A DNA stretch of 64,000 nucleotides from Limnomonas spitsbergensis (lineage: Eukaryota > Chlorophyta > Chlorophyceae > Chlamydomonadales): the NCBI GenBank assembly GCA_037349105.1, contig JAYJMM010000038.1, positions 1,674,001-1,738,000 on the forward strand. Direction: 5' to 3'. The position numbers and the translations under genes are program-made. Of this stretch, positions 21,301 through 37,305 are shown one piece after another (position 1 is the first letter of the stretch; every line of letters begins with the position of its first letter). Under the pieces are notes generated by a model that saw only the letters and a list, made by a program, of their open reading frames with translations, made no database searches and was not told the origin of the DNA.

Positions 21301-24300
21301 AGGACCACCCTCCCCCATGTCCCATGCCACGGAATCCATGCCCCATGGCCCACAACACAAGGACCACCCTCCCTCATGTCCCATGCCACGGAATACATGC
21401 CCCATGGCCCACAACACAAGGACCACCCTCCCCCATGTCCCATGCCACGGAATCCATGCCCCATGGCCCACAACACAAGGACCACCCTCCCCCATGTCCC
21501 ATGCCACGGAATCCATGCCCCATGGCCCACAACACAAGGACCACCCTCCCCCATGTCCCATGCCACGGAATCCATGCCCCATGGCCCACAACACAAGGAC
21601 CACCCTCCCCCATGTCCCATGCCACGGAATCCATGCCCCATGGCCCACAACACAAGGACCACCATCCCCCATGTCCCATGCCACGGAATCCATGCCCCAT
21701 GGCCCACAACACAAGGACCACCCTCCCCCATGTCCCATGCCACGGAATCCATGCCCCATGGCCCACAACACAAGGACCACCCTCCCCCATGTCCCATGCC
21801 ACGGAATCCATGCCCCATGGCCCACAACACAAGGACCACCCTCCCCCATGTCCCATGCCACGGAATCCATGCCCCATGGCCCACAACACAAGGACCACCC
21901 TCCCCCATGTCCCATGCCACGGAATCCATGCCCCATGGCCCACAACACAAGGACCACCCTCCCCCATGTCCCATGCCACGGAATCCATGCCCCATGGCCC
22001 ACAACACAAGGACCACCCTCCCCCATGTCCCATGCCACGGAATCCATGCCCCATGGCCCACAACACAAGGACCACCCTCCCCCCATGTCCCATGCCACGG
22101 AATCCATGCCCCATGGCCCACAACACAAGGACCATCCTCCCCCATGTCCCATGCCACGGAATCCATGCCCCATGGCCCACAACACAAGGACCACCCTCCC
22201 CCATGTCCCATGCAATGGAATCCATGCCCCATGGCCCACAACACAAGGACCACCCTCCCCCATGTCCCATGCCACGGAATCCATGCCCCATGGCCCACAA
22301 CACAAGGACCACCCTCCCCCATGTCCCATGCCACGGAATCCATGCCCCATGGCCCACAACACAAGGACCACCCTCCCCCATGTCCCATGCCACGGAATCC
22401 ATGCCCCATGGCCCACAACACAAGGACCACCCTCCCCCATGTCCCATGCCACGGAATCCATGCCCCATGGCCCACAACACAAGGACCACCCTCCCCCATG
22501 TCCCATGCCACGGAATCCATGCCCCATGGCCCACAACACAAGGACCACCCTCCCCCATGTCCCATGCAATGGAATCCATGCCCCATGGCCCACAACACAA
22601 GGACCACCCTCCCCCATGTCCCATGCCACGGAATCCATGCCCCATGGCCCACAACACAAGGACCACCCTCCCCCATGTCCCATGCCACGGAATCCATGCC
22701 CCATGGCCCACAACACAAGGACCACCCTCCCCCATGTCCCATGCAATGGAATCCATGCCCCATGGCCCACAACACAAGGACCACCCTCCCCCATGTCCCA
22801 TGCCACGGAATCCATGCCCCATGGCCCACAACACAAGGACCACCCTCCCCCATGTCCCATGCCACGGAATCCATGCCCCATGGCCCACAACACAAGGACC
22901 ACCCTCCCCCATGTCCCATGCCACGGAATCCATGCCCCATGGCCCACAACACAAGGACCACCCTCCCCCATGTCCCATGCAATGGAATCCATGCCCCATG
23001 GCCCACAACACAAGGACCACCCTCCCCCATGTCCCATGCCACGGAATCCATGCCCCATGGCCCACAACACAAGGACCACCCTCCCCCATGTCCCATGCAA
23101 TGGAATCCATGCCCCATGGCCCAGAACACAAGGACCACCCTCCCCCATGTCCCATGCCACGGAATCCATGCCCCATGGCCCACAACACAAGGACCACCCT
23201 CCCCCATGTCCCATGCAATGGAATCCATGCCCCATGGCCCACAACACAAGGACCACCCTCCCCCATGTCCCATGCCACGGAATCCATGCCCCATGGCCCA
23301 CAACACAAGGACCACCCTCCCCCATGTCCCATGCCACGGAATCCATGCCCCATGGCCCACAACACAAGGACCACCCTCCCCCATGTCCCATGCAATGGAA
23401 TCCATGCCCCATGGCCCACAACACAAGGACCACCCTCCCCCATGTCCCATGCAATGGAATCCATGCCCCATGGCCCACAACACAAGGACCACCCTCCCCC
23501 ATGTCCCATGCCACGGAATCCATGCCCCATGGCCCACAACACAAGGACCACCCTCCCCCATGTCCCATGCCACGGAATCCATGCCCCATGGCCCACAACA
23601 CAAGGACCACCCTCCCCCATGTCCCATGCAATGGAATCCATGCCCCATGGCCCACAACACAAGGACCACCCTCCCCCATGTCCCATGCCACGGAATCCAT
23701 GCCCCATGGCCCACAACACAAGGACCACCCTCCCCCATGTCCCATGCCACGGAATCCATGCCCCATGGCCCACAACACAAGGACCACCCTCCCCCATGTC
23801 CCATGCCACGGAATCCATGCCCCATGGCCCACAACACAAGGACCACCCTCCCCCATGTCCCATGCCACGGAATCCATGCCCCATGGCCCACAACACAAGG
23901 ACCACCCTCCCCCATGTCCCATGCCACGGAATCCATGCCCCATGGCCCACAACACAAGGACCACCCTCCCCCATGTCCCATGCAATGGAATCCATGCCCC
24001 ATGGCCCACAACACAAGGACCACCCTCCCCCATGTCCCATGCCACGGAATCCATGCCCCATGGCCCACAACACAAGGACCACCCTCCCCCATGTCCCATG
24101 CAATGGAATCCATGCCCCATGGCCCACAACACAAGGACCACCCTCCCCCATGTCCCATGCCACGGAATCCATGCCCCATGGCCCACAACACAAGGACCAC
24201 CCTCCCCCATGTCCCATGCAATGGAATCCATGCCCCATGGCCCACAACACAAGGACCACCCTCCCCCATGTCCCATGCCACGGAATCCATGCCCCATGGC

Positions 24301-27300
24301 CCACAACACAAGGACCACCCTCCCCCATGTCCCATGCCACGGAATCCATGCCCCATGGCCCACAACACAAGGACCACCCTCCCCCATGTCCCATGCCACG
24401 GAATCCATGCCCCATGGCCCACAACACAAGGACCACCCTCCCCCATGTCCCATGCAATGGAATCCATGCCCCATGGCCCACAACACAAGGACCACCCTCC
24501 CCCATGTCCCATGCAATGGAATCCATGCCCCATGGCCCACAACACAAGGACCACCCTCCCCCATGTCCCATGCCACGGAATCCATGCCCCATGGCCCACA
24601 ACACAAGGACCACCCTCCCCCATGTCCCATGCCACGGAATCCATGCCCCATGGCCCACAACACAAGGACCACCCTCCCCCATGTCCCATGCCACGGAATC
24701 CATGCCCCATGGCCCACAACACAAGGACCACCCTCCCCCATGTCCCATGCCACGGAATCCATGCCCCATGGCCCACAACACAAGGACCACCCTCCCCCAT
24801 GTCCCATGCCACGGAATCCATGCCCCATGGCCCACAACACAAGGACCACCCTCCCCCATGTCCCATGCCACGGAATCCATGCCCCATGGCCCACAACACA
24901 AGGACCACCCTCCCCCATGTCCCATGCCACGGAATCCATGCCCCATGGCCCACAACACAAGGACCACCCTCCCCCATGTCCCATGCCACGGAATCCATGC
25001 CCCATGGCCCACAACACAAGGACCACCCTCCCCCATGTCCCATGCAATGGAATCCATGCCCCATGGCCCACAACACAAGGACCACCCTCCCCCATGTCCC
25101 ATGCCACGGAATCCATGCCCCATGGCCCACAACACAAGGACCACCCTCCCCCATGTCCCATGCCACGGAATCCATGCCCCATGGCCCACAACACAAGGAC
25201 CACCCTCCCCCATGTCCCATGCCACGGAATCCATGCCCCATGGCCCACAACACAAGGACCACCCTCCCCCATATCCCATGCCACGGAATCCATGCCCCAT
25301 GGCCCACAACACAAGGACCACCCTCCCCCATGTCCCATGCCACGGAATCCATGCCCCATGGCCCACAACACAAGGACCACCCTCCCCCATGTCCCATGCC
25401 ACGGAATCCATGCCCCATGGCCCACAACACAAGGACCACCCTCCCTCATGTCCCATGCCACGGAATACATGCCCCATGGCCCACAACACAAGGACCACCC
25501 TCCCCCATGTCCCATGCCACGGAATCCATGCCCCATGGCCCACAACACAAGGACCACCCTCCCCCATGTCCCATGCCACGGAATCCATGCCCCATGGCCC
25601 ACAACACAAGGACCACCCTCCCCCATGTCCCATGCCACGGAATCCATGCCCCATGACCCACAACACAAGGACCACCCTCCCCCATGTCCCATGCCACGGA
25701 ATCCATGCCCCATGGCCCACAACACAAGGACCACCATCCCCCATGTCCCATGCCACGGAATCCATGCCCCATGGCCCACAACACAAGGACCACCCTCCCC
25801 CATGTCCCATGCCACGGAATCCATGCCCCATGGCCCACAACACAAGGACCACCCTCCCCCATGTCCCATGCCACGGAATCCATGCCCCATGGCCCACAAC
25901 ACAAGGACCACCCTCCCCCATGTCCCATGCCACGGAATCCATGCCCCATGGCCCACAACACAAGGACCACCCTCCCCCATGTCCCATGCCACGGAATCCA
26001 TGCCCCATGGCCCACAACACAAGGACCACCCTCCCCCATGTCCCATGCCACGGAATCCATGCCCCATGGCCCACAACACAAGGACCACCCTCCCCCATGT
26101 CCCATGCCACGGAATCCATGCCCCATGGCCCACAACACAAGGACCACCCTCCCCCATGTCCCATGCAATGGAATCCATGCCCCATGGCCCACAACACAAG
26201 GACCACCCTCCCCCATGTCCCATGCCACGGAATCCATGCCCCATGGCCCACAACACAAGGACCACCCTCCCCCATGTCCCATGCCACGGAATCCATGCCC
26301 CATGGCCCACAACACAAGGACCACCCTCCCCCATGTCCCATGCAATGGAATCCATGCCCCATGGCCCACAACACAAGGACCACCCTCCCCCATGTCCCAT
26401 GCCACGGAATCCATGCCCCATGGCCCACAACACAAGGACCACCCTCCCCCATGTCCCATGCCACGGAATCCATGCCCCATGGCCCACAACACAAGGACCA
26501 CCCTCCCCCATGTCCCATGCCACGGAATCCATGCCCCATGGCCCACAACACAAGGACCACCCTCCCCCATGTCCCATGCAATGGAATCCATGCCCCATGG
26601 CCCACAACACAAGGACCACCCTCCCCCATGTCCCATGCCACGGAATCCATGCCCCATGGCCCACAACACAAGGACCACCCTCCCCCATGTCCCATGCAAT
26701 GGAATCCATGCCCCATGGCCCACAACACAAGGACCACCCTCCCCCATGTCCCATGCCACGGAATCCATGCCCCATGGCCCACAACACAAGGACCACCCTC
26801 CCCCATGTCCCATGCAATGGAATCCATGCCCCATGGCCCACAACACAAGGACCACCCTCCCCCATGTCCCATGCCACGGAATCCATGCCCCATGGCCCAC
26901 AACACAAGGACCACCCTCCCCCATGTCCCATGCCACGGAATCCATGCCCCATGGCCCACAACACAAGGACCACCCTCCCCCATGTCCCATGCCACGGAAT
27001 CCATGCCCCATGGCCCACAACACAAGGACCACCCTCCCCCATGTCCCATGCCACGGAATCCATGCCCCATGGCCCACAACACAAGGACCACCCTCCCCCA
27101 TGTCCCATGCAATGGAATCCATGCCCCATGGCCCACAACACAAGGACCACCCTCCCCCATGTCCCATGCCACGGAATCCATGCCCCATGGCCCACAACAC
27201 AAGGACCACCCTCCCCCATGTCCCATGCCACGGAATCCATGCCCCATGGCCCACAACACAAGGACCACCCTCCCCCATGTCCCATGCCACGGAATCCATG

Positions 27301-30300
27301 CCCCATGGCCCACAACACAAGGACCACCCTCCCCCATGTCCCATGCCACGGAATCCATGCCCCATGGCCCACAACACAAGGACCACCCTCCCCCATGTCC
27401 CATGCCACGGAATCCATGCCCCATGGCCCACAACACAAGGACCACCCTCCCCCATGTCCCATGCCACGGAATCCATGCCCCATGGCCCACAACACAAGGA
27501 CCACCCTCCCCCATGTCCCATGCCACGGAATCCATGCCCCATGGCCCACAACACAAGGACCACCCTCCCCCATGTCCCATGCCACGGAATCCATGCCCCA
27601 TGGCCCACAACACAAGGACCACCCTCCCCCATGTCCCATGCAATGGAATCCATGCCCCATGGCCCACAACACAAGGACCACCCTCCCCCATGTCCCATGC
27701 CACGGAATCCATGCCCCATGGCCCACAACACAAGGACCACCCTCCCCCATGTCCCATGCCACGGAATCCATGCCCCATGGCCCACAACACAAGGACCACC
27801 CTCCCCCATGTCCCATGCCACGGAATCCATGCCCCATGGCCCACAACACAAGGACCACCCTCCCCCATATCCCATGCCACGGAATCCATGCCCCATGGCC
27901 CACAACACAAGGACCACCCTCCCCCATGTCCCATGCCACGGAATCCATGCCCCATGGCCCACAACACAAGGACCACCCTCCCCCATGTCCCATGCCACGG
28001 AATCCATGCCCCATGGCCCACAACACAAGGACCACCCTCCCTCATGTCCCATGCCACGGAATACATGCCCCATGGCCCACAACACAAGGACCACCCTCCC
28101 CCATGTCCCATGCCACGGAATCCATGCCCCATGGCCCACAACACAAGGACCACCCTCCCCCATGTCCCATGCCACGGAATCCATGCCCCATGGCCCACAA
28201 CACAAGGACCACCCTCCCCCATGTCCCATGCCACGGAATCCATGCCCCATGGCCCACAACACAAGGACCACCCTCCCCCATGTCCCATGCCACGGAATCC
28301 ATGCCCCATGGCCCACAACACAAGGACCACCCTCCCCCATGTCCCATGCCACGGAATCCATGCCCCATGGCCCACAACACAAGGACCACCCTCCCCCATG
28401 TCCCATGCAATGGAATCCATGCCCCATGGCCCACAACACAAGGACCACCCTCCCCCATGTCCCATGCCACGGAATCCATGCCCCATGGCCCACAACACAA
28501 GGACCACCCTCCCCCATGTCCCATGCAATGGAATCCATGCCCCATGGCCCACAACACAAGGACCACCCTCCCCCATGTCCCATGCCACGGAATCCATGCC
28601 CCATGGCCCACAACACAAGGACCACCCTCCCCCATGTCCCATGCAATGGAATCCATGCCCCATGGCCCACAACACAAGGACCACCCTCCCCCATGTCCCA
28701 TGCCACGGAATCCATGCCCCATGGCCCACAACACAAGGACCACCCTCCCCCATGTCCCATGCCACGGAATCCATGCCCCATGGCCCACAACACAAGGACC
28801 ACCCTCCCCCATGTCCCATGCCACGGAATCCATGCCCCATGGCCCACAACACAAGGACCACCCTCCCCCATGTCCCATGCAATGGAATCCATGCCCCATG
28901 GCCCACAACACAAGGACCACCCTCCCCCATGTCCCATGCAATGGAATCCATGCCCCATGGCCCACAACACAAGGACCACCCTCCCCCATGTCCCATGCCA
29001 CGGAATCCATGCCCCATGGCCCACAACACAAGGACCACCCTCCCCCATGTCCCATGCCACGGAATCCATGCCCCATGGCCCACAACACAAGGACCACCCT
29101 CCCCCATGTCCCATGCCACGGAATCCATGCCCCATGGCCCACAACACAAGGACCACCCTCCCCCATGTCCCATGCCACGGAATCCATGCCCCATGGCCCA
29201 CAACACAAGGACCACCCTCCCCCATGTCCCATGCCACGGAATCCATGCCCCATGGCCCACAACACAAGGACCACCCTCCCCCATGTCCCATGCCACGGAA
29301 TCCATGCCCCATGGCCCACAACACAAGGACCACCCTCCCCCATGTCCCATGCCACGGAATCCATGCCCCATGGCCCACAACACAAGGACCACCCTCCCCC
29401 ATGTCCCATGCCACGGAATCCATGCCCCATGGCCCACAACACAAGGACCACCCTCCCCCATGTCCCATGCAATGGAATCCATGCCCCATGGCCCACAACA
29501 CAAGGACCACCCTCCCCCATGTCCCATGCCACGGAATCCATGCCCCATGGCCCACAACACAAGGACCACCCTCCCCCATGTCCCATGCCACGGAATCCAT
29601 GCCCCATGGCCCACAACACAAGGACCACCCTCCCCCATGTCCCATGCCACGGAATCCATGCCCCATGGCCCACAACACAAGGACCACCCTCCCCCATATC
29701 CCATGCCACGGAATCCATGCCCCATGGCCCACAACACAAGGACCACCCTCCCCCATGTCCCATGCCACGGAATCCATGCCCCATGGCCCACAACACAAGG
29801 ACCACCCTCCCCCATGTCCCATGCCACGGAATCCATGCCCCATGGCCCACAACACAAGGACCACCCTCCCTCATGTCCCATGCCACGGAATACATGCCCC
29901 ATGGCCCACAACACAAGGACCACCCTCCCCCATGTCCCATGCCACGGAATCCATGCCCCATGGCCCACAACACAAGGACCACCCTCCCCCATGTCCCATG
30001 CCACGGAATCCATGCCCCATGGCCCACAACACAAGGACCACCCTCCCCCATGTCCCATGCCACGGAATCCATGCCCCATGGCCCACAACACAAGGACCAC
30101 CCTCCCCCATGTCCCATGCCACGGAATCCATGCCCCATGGCCCACAACACAAGGACCACCATCCCCCATGTCCCATGCCACGGAATCCATGCCCCATGGC
30201 CCACAACACAAGGACCACCCTCCCCCATGTCCCATGCCACGGAATCCATGCCCCATGGCCCACAACACAAGGACCACCCTCCCCCATGTCCCATGCCACG

Positions 30301-32000
30301 GAATCCATGCCCCATGGCCCACAACACAAGGACCACCCTCCCCCATGTCCCATGCCACGGAATCCATGCCCCATGGCCCACAACACAAGGACCACCCTCC
30401 CCCATGTCCCATGCCACGGAATCCATGCCCCATGGCCCACAACACAAGGACCACCCTCCCCCATGTCCCATGCCACGGAATCCATGCCCCATGGCCCACA
30501 ACACAAGGACCACCCTCCCCCATGTCCCATGCCACGGAATCCATGCCCCATGGCCCACAACACAAGGACCACCCTCCCCCCATGTCCCATGCCACGGAAT
30601 CCATGCCCCATGGCCCACAACACAAGGACCATCCTCCCCCATGTCCCATGCCACGGAATCCATGCCCCATGGCCCACAACACAAGGACCACCCTCCCCCA
30701 TGTCCCATGCAATGGAATCCATGCCCCATGGCCCACAACACAAGGACCACCCTCCCCCATGTCCCATGCCACGGAATCCATGCCCCATGGCCCACAACAC
30801 AAGGACCACCCTCCCCCATGTCCCATGCCACGGAATCCATGCCCCATGGCCCACAACACAAGGACCACCCTCCCCCATGTCCCATGCCACGGAATCCATG
30901 CCCCATGGCCCACAACACAAGGACCACCCTCCCCCATGTCCCATGCCACGGAATCCATGCCCCATGGCCCACAACACAAGGACCACCCTCCCCCATGTCC
31001 CATGCCACGGAATCCATGCCCCATGGCCCACAACACAAGGACCACCCTCCCCCATGTCCCATGCAATGGAATCCATGCCCCATGGCCCACAACACAAGGA
31101 CCACCCTCCCCCATGTCCCATGCCACGGAATCCATGCCCCATGGCCCACAACACAAGGACCACCCTCCCCCATGTCCCATGCCACGGAATCCATGCCCCA
31201 TGGCCCACAACACAAGGACCACCCTCCCCCATGTCCCATGCAATGGAATCCATGCCCCATGGCCCACAACACAAGGACCACCCTCCCCCATGTCCCATGC
31301 CACGGAATCCATGCCCCATGGCCCACAACACAAGGACCACCCTCCCCCATGTCCCATGCCACGGAATCCATGCCCCATGGCCCACAACACAAGGACCACC
31401 CTCCCCCATGTCCCATGCCACGGAATCCATGCCCCATGGCCCACAACACAAGGACCACCCTCCCCCATGTCCCATGCAATGGAATCCATGCCCCATGGCC
31501 CACAACACAAGGACCACCCTCCCCCATGTCCCATGCCACGGAATCCATGCCCCATGGCCCACAACACAAGGACCACCCTCCCCCATGTCCCATGCAATGG
31601 AATCCATGCCCCATGGCCCAGAACACAAGGACCACCCTCCCCCATGTCCCATGCCACGGAATCCATGCCCCATGGCCCACAACACAAGGACCACCCTCCC
31701 CCATGTCCCATGCAATGGAATCCATGCCCCATGGCCCACAACACAAGGACCACCCTCCCCCATGTCCCATGCCACGGAATCCATGCCCCATGGCCCACAA
31801 CACAAGGACCACCCTCCCCCATGTCCCATGCCACGGAATCCATGCCCCATGGCCCACAACACAAGGACCACCCTCCCCCATGTCCCATGCAATGGAATCC
31901 ATGCCCCATGGCCCACAACACAAGGACCACCCTCCCCCATGTCCCATGCAATGGAATCCATGCCCCATGGCCCACAACACAAGGACCACCCTCCCCCATG
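15400..32000. repeat. 8,497-bp-period duplicated super-block inside the array
   Basis: The marks repeat at exactly 8,497 bases (144 units plus one inserted C). CTCATG occurs at 16,949/25,446, 19,545/28,042 and 21,374/29,871. CATGACC is at 17,159/25,656. ACCATCCCCC is at 17,239/25,736 and 21,664/30,161. The six-C run is at 22,079/30,576 and CAGAAC at 23,124/31,621. CAATGG positions agree at every site compared from about 15.5 to 23.45 kb and disagree at 15,251 and 23,630. Copy A is therefore about 15.4-23.5 kb and copy B about 23.9-32.0 kb. Confidence 0.92.
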
Positions 32001-32648
32001 TCCCATGCCACGGAATCCATGCCCCATGGCCCACAACACAAGGACCACCCTCCCCCATGTCCCATGCCACGGAATCCATGCCCCATGGCCCACAACACAA
32101 GGACCACCCTCCCCCATGTCCCATGCCACGGAATCCATGCCCCATGGCCCACAACACAAGGACCACCCTCCCCCATGTCCCATGCCACGGAATCCATGCC
32201 CCATGGCCCACAACACAAGGACCACCCTCCCCCATGTCCCATGCAATGGAATCCATGCCCCATGGCCCACAACACAAGGACCACCCTCCCCCATGTCCCA
32301 TGCCACGGAATCCATGCCCCATGGCCCACAACACAAGGACCACCCTCCCCCATGTCCCATGCCACGGAATCCATGCCCCATGGCCCACAACACAAGGACC
32401 ACCCTCCCCCATGTCCCATGCAATGGAATCCATGCCCCATGGCCCACAACACAAGGACCACCCTCCCCCATGTCCCATGCCACGGAATCCATGCCCCATG
32501 GCCCACAACACAAGGACCACCCTCCCCCATGTCCCATGCCACGGAATCCATGCCCCATGGCCCACAACACAAGGACCACCCTCCCCCATGTCCCATGCAA
32601 TGGAATCCATGCCCCATGGCCCACAACACAAGGACCACCCTCCCCCAT

Positions 32649-35132
32649 ATCCCATGCCACGGAATCCATGCCCCATGGCCCACAACACAAGGACCACCCT
32701 CCCCCATGTCCCATGCCACGGAATCCATGCCCCATGGCCCACAACACAAGGACCACCCTCCCCCATGTCCCATGCCACGGAATCCATGCCCCATGGCCCA
32801 CAACACAAGGACCACCCTCCCCCATGTCCCATGCCACGGAATCCATGCCCCATGGCCCACAACACAAGGACCACCCTCCCCCATGTCCCATGCCACGGAA
32901 TCCATGCCACATGGCCCACAACACAAGGACCACCCTCCCCCATGTCCCATGCCACGGAATCCATGCCCCATGGCCCACAACACAAGGACCACCCTCCCCC
33001 ATGTCCCATGCAATGGAATCCATGCCCCATGGCCCACAACACAAGGACCACCCTCCCCCATGTCCCATGCCACGGAATCCATGCCCCATGGCCCACAACA
33101 CAAGGACCACCCTCCCCCATGTCCCATGCCACGGAATCCATGCCCCATGGCCCACAACACAAGGACCACCCTCCCCCATGTCCTATGCAATGGAATCCAT
33201 GCCCCATGGCCCACAACACAAGGACCACCCTCCCCCATGTCCCATGCCACGGAATCCATGCCCCATGGCCCACAACACAAGGACCACCCTCCCCCATGTC
33301 CCATGCCACGGAATCCATGCCCCATGGCCCACAACACAAGGACCACCCTCCCCCATGTCCCATGCCACGGAATCCATGCCCCATGGCCCACAACACAAGG
33401 ACCACCCTCCCCCATGTCCCATGCAATGGAATCCATGCCCCATGGCCCACAACACAAGGACCACCCTCCCCCATGTCCCATGCCACGGAATCCATGCCCC
33501 ATGGCCCACAACACAAGGACCACCCTCCCCCATGTCCCATGCCACGGAATCCATGCCCCATGGCCCACAACACAAGGACCACCCTCCCCCATGTCCCATG
33601 CAATGGAATCCATGCCCCATGGCCCACAACACAAGGACCACCCTCCCCCATGTCCCATGCCACGGAATCCATGCCCCATGGCCCACAACACAAGGACCAC
33701 CCTCCCCCATGTCCCATGCCACGGAATCCATGCCCCATGGCCCACAACACAAGGACCACCCTCCCCCATGTCCCATGCCACGGAATCCATGCCCCATGGC
33801 CCACAACACAAGGACCACCCTCCCCCATGTCCCATGCAATGGAATCCATGCCCCATGGCCCACAACACAAGGACCACCCTCCCCCATGTCCCATGCCACG
33901 GAATCCATGCCCCATGGCCCACAACACAAGGACCACCCTCCCCCATGTCCCATGCCACGGAATCCATGCCCCATGGCCCACAACACAAGGACCACCCTCC
34001 CCCATGTCCCATGCAATGGAATCCATGCCCCATGGCCCACAACACAAGGACCACCCTCCCCCATGTCCCATGCCACGGAATCCATGCCCCATGGCCCACA
34101 ACACAAGGACCACCCTCCCCCATGTCCCATGCAATGGAATCCATGCCCCATGGCCCACAACACAAGGACCACCCTCCCCCATGTCCCATGCAATGGAATC
34201 CATGCCCCATGGCCCACAACACAAGGACCACCCTCCCCCATGTCCCATGCCACGGAATCCATGCCCCATGGCCCACAACACAAGGACCACCCTCCCCCAT
34301 GTCCCATGCCACGGAATCCATGCCCCATGGCCCACAACACAAGGACCACCCTCCCCCATGTCCCATGCAATGGAATCCATGCCCCATGGCCCACAACACA
34401 AGGACCACCCTCCCCCATGTCCCATGCCACGGAATCCATGCCCCATGGCCCACAACACAAGGACCACCCTCCCCCATGTCCCATGCCACGGAATCCATGC
34501 CCCATGGCCCACAACACAAGGACCACCCTCCCCCATGTCCCATGCAATGGAATCCATGCCCCATGGCCCACAACACAAGGACCACCCTCCCCCATATCCC
34601 ATGCCACGGAATCCATGCCCCATGGCCCACAACACAAGGACCACCCTCCCCCATGTCCCATGCCACGGAATCCATGCCCCATGGCCCACAACACAAGGAC
34701 CACCCTCCCCCATGTCCCATGCCACGGAATCCATGCCCCATGGCCCACAACACAAGGACCACCCTCCCCCATGTCCCATGCCACGGAATCCATGCCCCAT
34801 GGCCCACAACACAAGGACCACCCTCCCCCATGTCCCATGCCACGGAATCCATGCCACATGGCCCACAACACAAGGACCACCCTCCCCCATGTCCCATGCC
34901 ACGGAATCCATGCCCCATGGCCCACAACACAAGGACCACCCTCCCCCATGTCCCATGCAATGGAATCCATGCCCCATGGCCCACAACACAAGGACCACCC
35001 TCCCCCATGTCCCATGCCACGGAATCCATGCCCCATGGCCCACAACACAAGGACCACCCTCCCCCATGTCCCATGCCACGGAATCCATGCCCCATGGCCC
35101 ACAACACAAGGACCACCCTCCCCCATGTCCTA
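32649..35132. repeat. 1,947-bp (33-unit) duplication inside the array
   Basis: The ordered marks ATATCCC, ACATGG and CCTATG are at 32,649, 32,909 and 33,183 and again at 34,596, 34,856 and 35,130. Each is shifted by exactly 1,947 bases, which is 33 units. Confidence 0.9.
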
Positions 35133-37305
35133 TGCAATGGAATCCATGCCCCATGGCCCACAACACAAGGACCACCCTCCCCCATGTCCCATGCCACGGA
35201 ATCCATGCCCCATGGCCCACAACACAAGGACCACCCTCCCCCATGTCCCATGCCACGGAATCCATGCCCCATGGCCCACAACACAAGGACCACCCTCCCC
35301 CATGTCCCATGCCACGGAATCCATGCCCCATGGCCCACAACACAAGGACCACCCTCCCCCATGTCCCATGCAATGGAATCCATGCCCCATGGCCCACAAC
35401 ACAAGGACCACCCTCCCCCATGTCCCATGCCACGGAATCCATGCCCCATGGCCCACAACACAAGGACCACCCTCCCCCATGTCCCATGCCACGGAATCCA
35501 TGCCCCATGGCCCACAACACAAGGACCACCCTCCCCCATGTCCCATGCAATGGAATCCATGCCCCATGGCCCACAACACAAGGACCACCCTCCCCCATGT
35601 CCCATGCCACGGAATCCATGCCCCATGGCCCACAACACAAGGACCACCCTCCCCCATGTCCCATGCCACGGAATCCATGCCCCATGGCCCACAACACAAG
35701 GACCACCCTCCCCCATGTCCCATGCCACGGAATCCATGCCCCATGGCCCACAACACAAGGACCACCCTCCCCCATGTCCCATGCAATGGAATCCATGCCC
35801 CATGGCCCACAACACAAGGACCACCCTCCCCCATGTCCCATGCCACGGAATCCATGCCCCATGGCCCACAACACAAGGACCACCCTCCCCCATGTCCCAT
35901 GCCACGGAATCCATGCCCCATGGCCCACAACACAAGGACCACCCTCCCCCATGTCCCATGCAATGGAATCCATGCCCCATGGCCCACAACACAAGGACCA
36001 CCCTCCCCCATGTCCCATGCCACGGAATCCATGCCCCATGGCCCACAACACAAGGACCACCCTCCCCCATGTCCCATGCAATGGAATCCATGCCCCATGG
36101 CCCACAACACAAGGACCACCCTCCCCCATGTCCCATGCAATGGAATCCATGCCCCATGGCCCACAACACAAGGACCACCCTCCCCCATGTCCCATGCCAC
36201 GGAATCCATGCCCCATGGCCCACAACACAAGGACCACCCTCCCCCATGTCCCATGCCACGGAATCCATGCCCCATGGCCCACAACACAAGGACCACCCTC
36301 CCCCATGTCCCATGCAATGGAATCCATGCCCCATGGCCCACAACACAAGGACCACCCTCCCCCATGTCCCATGCAATGGAATCCATGCCCCATGGCCCAC
36401 AACACAAGGACCACCCTCCCCCATGTCCCATGCCACGGAATCCATGCCCCATGGCCCACAACACAAGGACCACCCTCCCCCATGTCCCATGCCACGGAAT
36501 CCATGCCCCATGGCCCACAACACAAGGACCACCCTCCCCCATGTCCCATGCCACGGAATCCATGCCCCATGGCCCACAACACAAGGACCACCCTCCCCCA
36601 TGTCCCATGCCACGGAATCCATGCCCCATGGCCCACAACACAAGGACCACCCTCCCCCATGTCCCATGCCACGGAATCCATGCCCCATGGCCCACAACAC
36701 AAGGACCACCCTCCCCCATGTCCCATGCCACGGAATCCATGCCCCATGGCCCACAACACAAGGACCACCCTCCCCCATGTCCCATGCCACGGAATCCATG
36801 CCCCATGGCCCACAACACAAGGACCACCCTCCCCCATGTCCCATGCCACGGAATCCATGCCCCATGGCCCACAACACAAGGACCACCCTCCCCCATGTCC
36901 CATGCAATGGAATCCATGCCCCATGGCCCACAACACAAGGACCACCCTCCCCCATGTCCCATGCCACGGAATCCATGCCCCATGGCCCACAACACAAGGA
37001 CCACCCTCCCCCATGTCCCATGCCACGGAATCCATGCCCCATGGCCCACAACACAAGGACCACCCTCCCCCATGTCCCATGCCACGGAATCCATGCCCCA
37101 TGGCCCACAACACAAGGACCACCCTCCCCCATATCCCATGCCACGGAATCCATGCCCCATGGCCCACAACACAAGGACCACCCTCCCCCATGTCCCATGC
37201 CACGGAATCCATGCCCCATGGCCCACAACACAAGGACCACCCTCCCCCATGTCCCATGCCACGGAATCCATGCCCCATGGCCCACAACACAAGGACCACC
37301 CTCCC

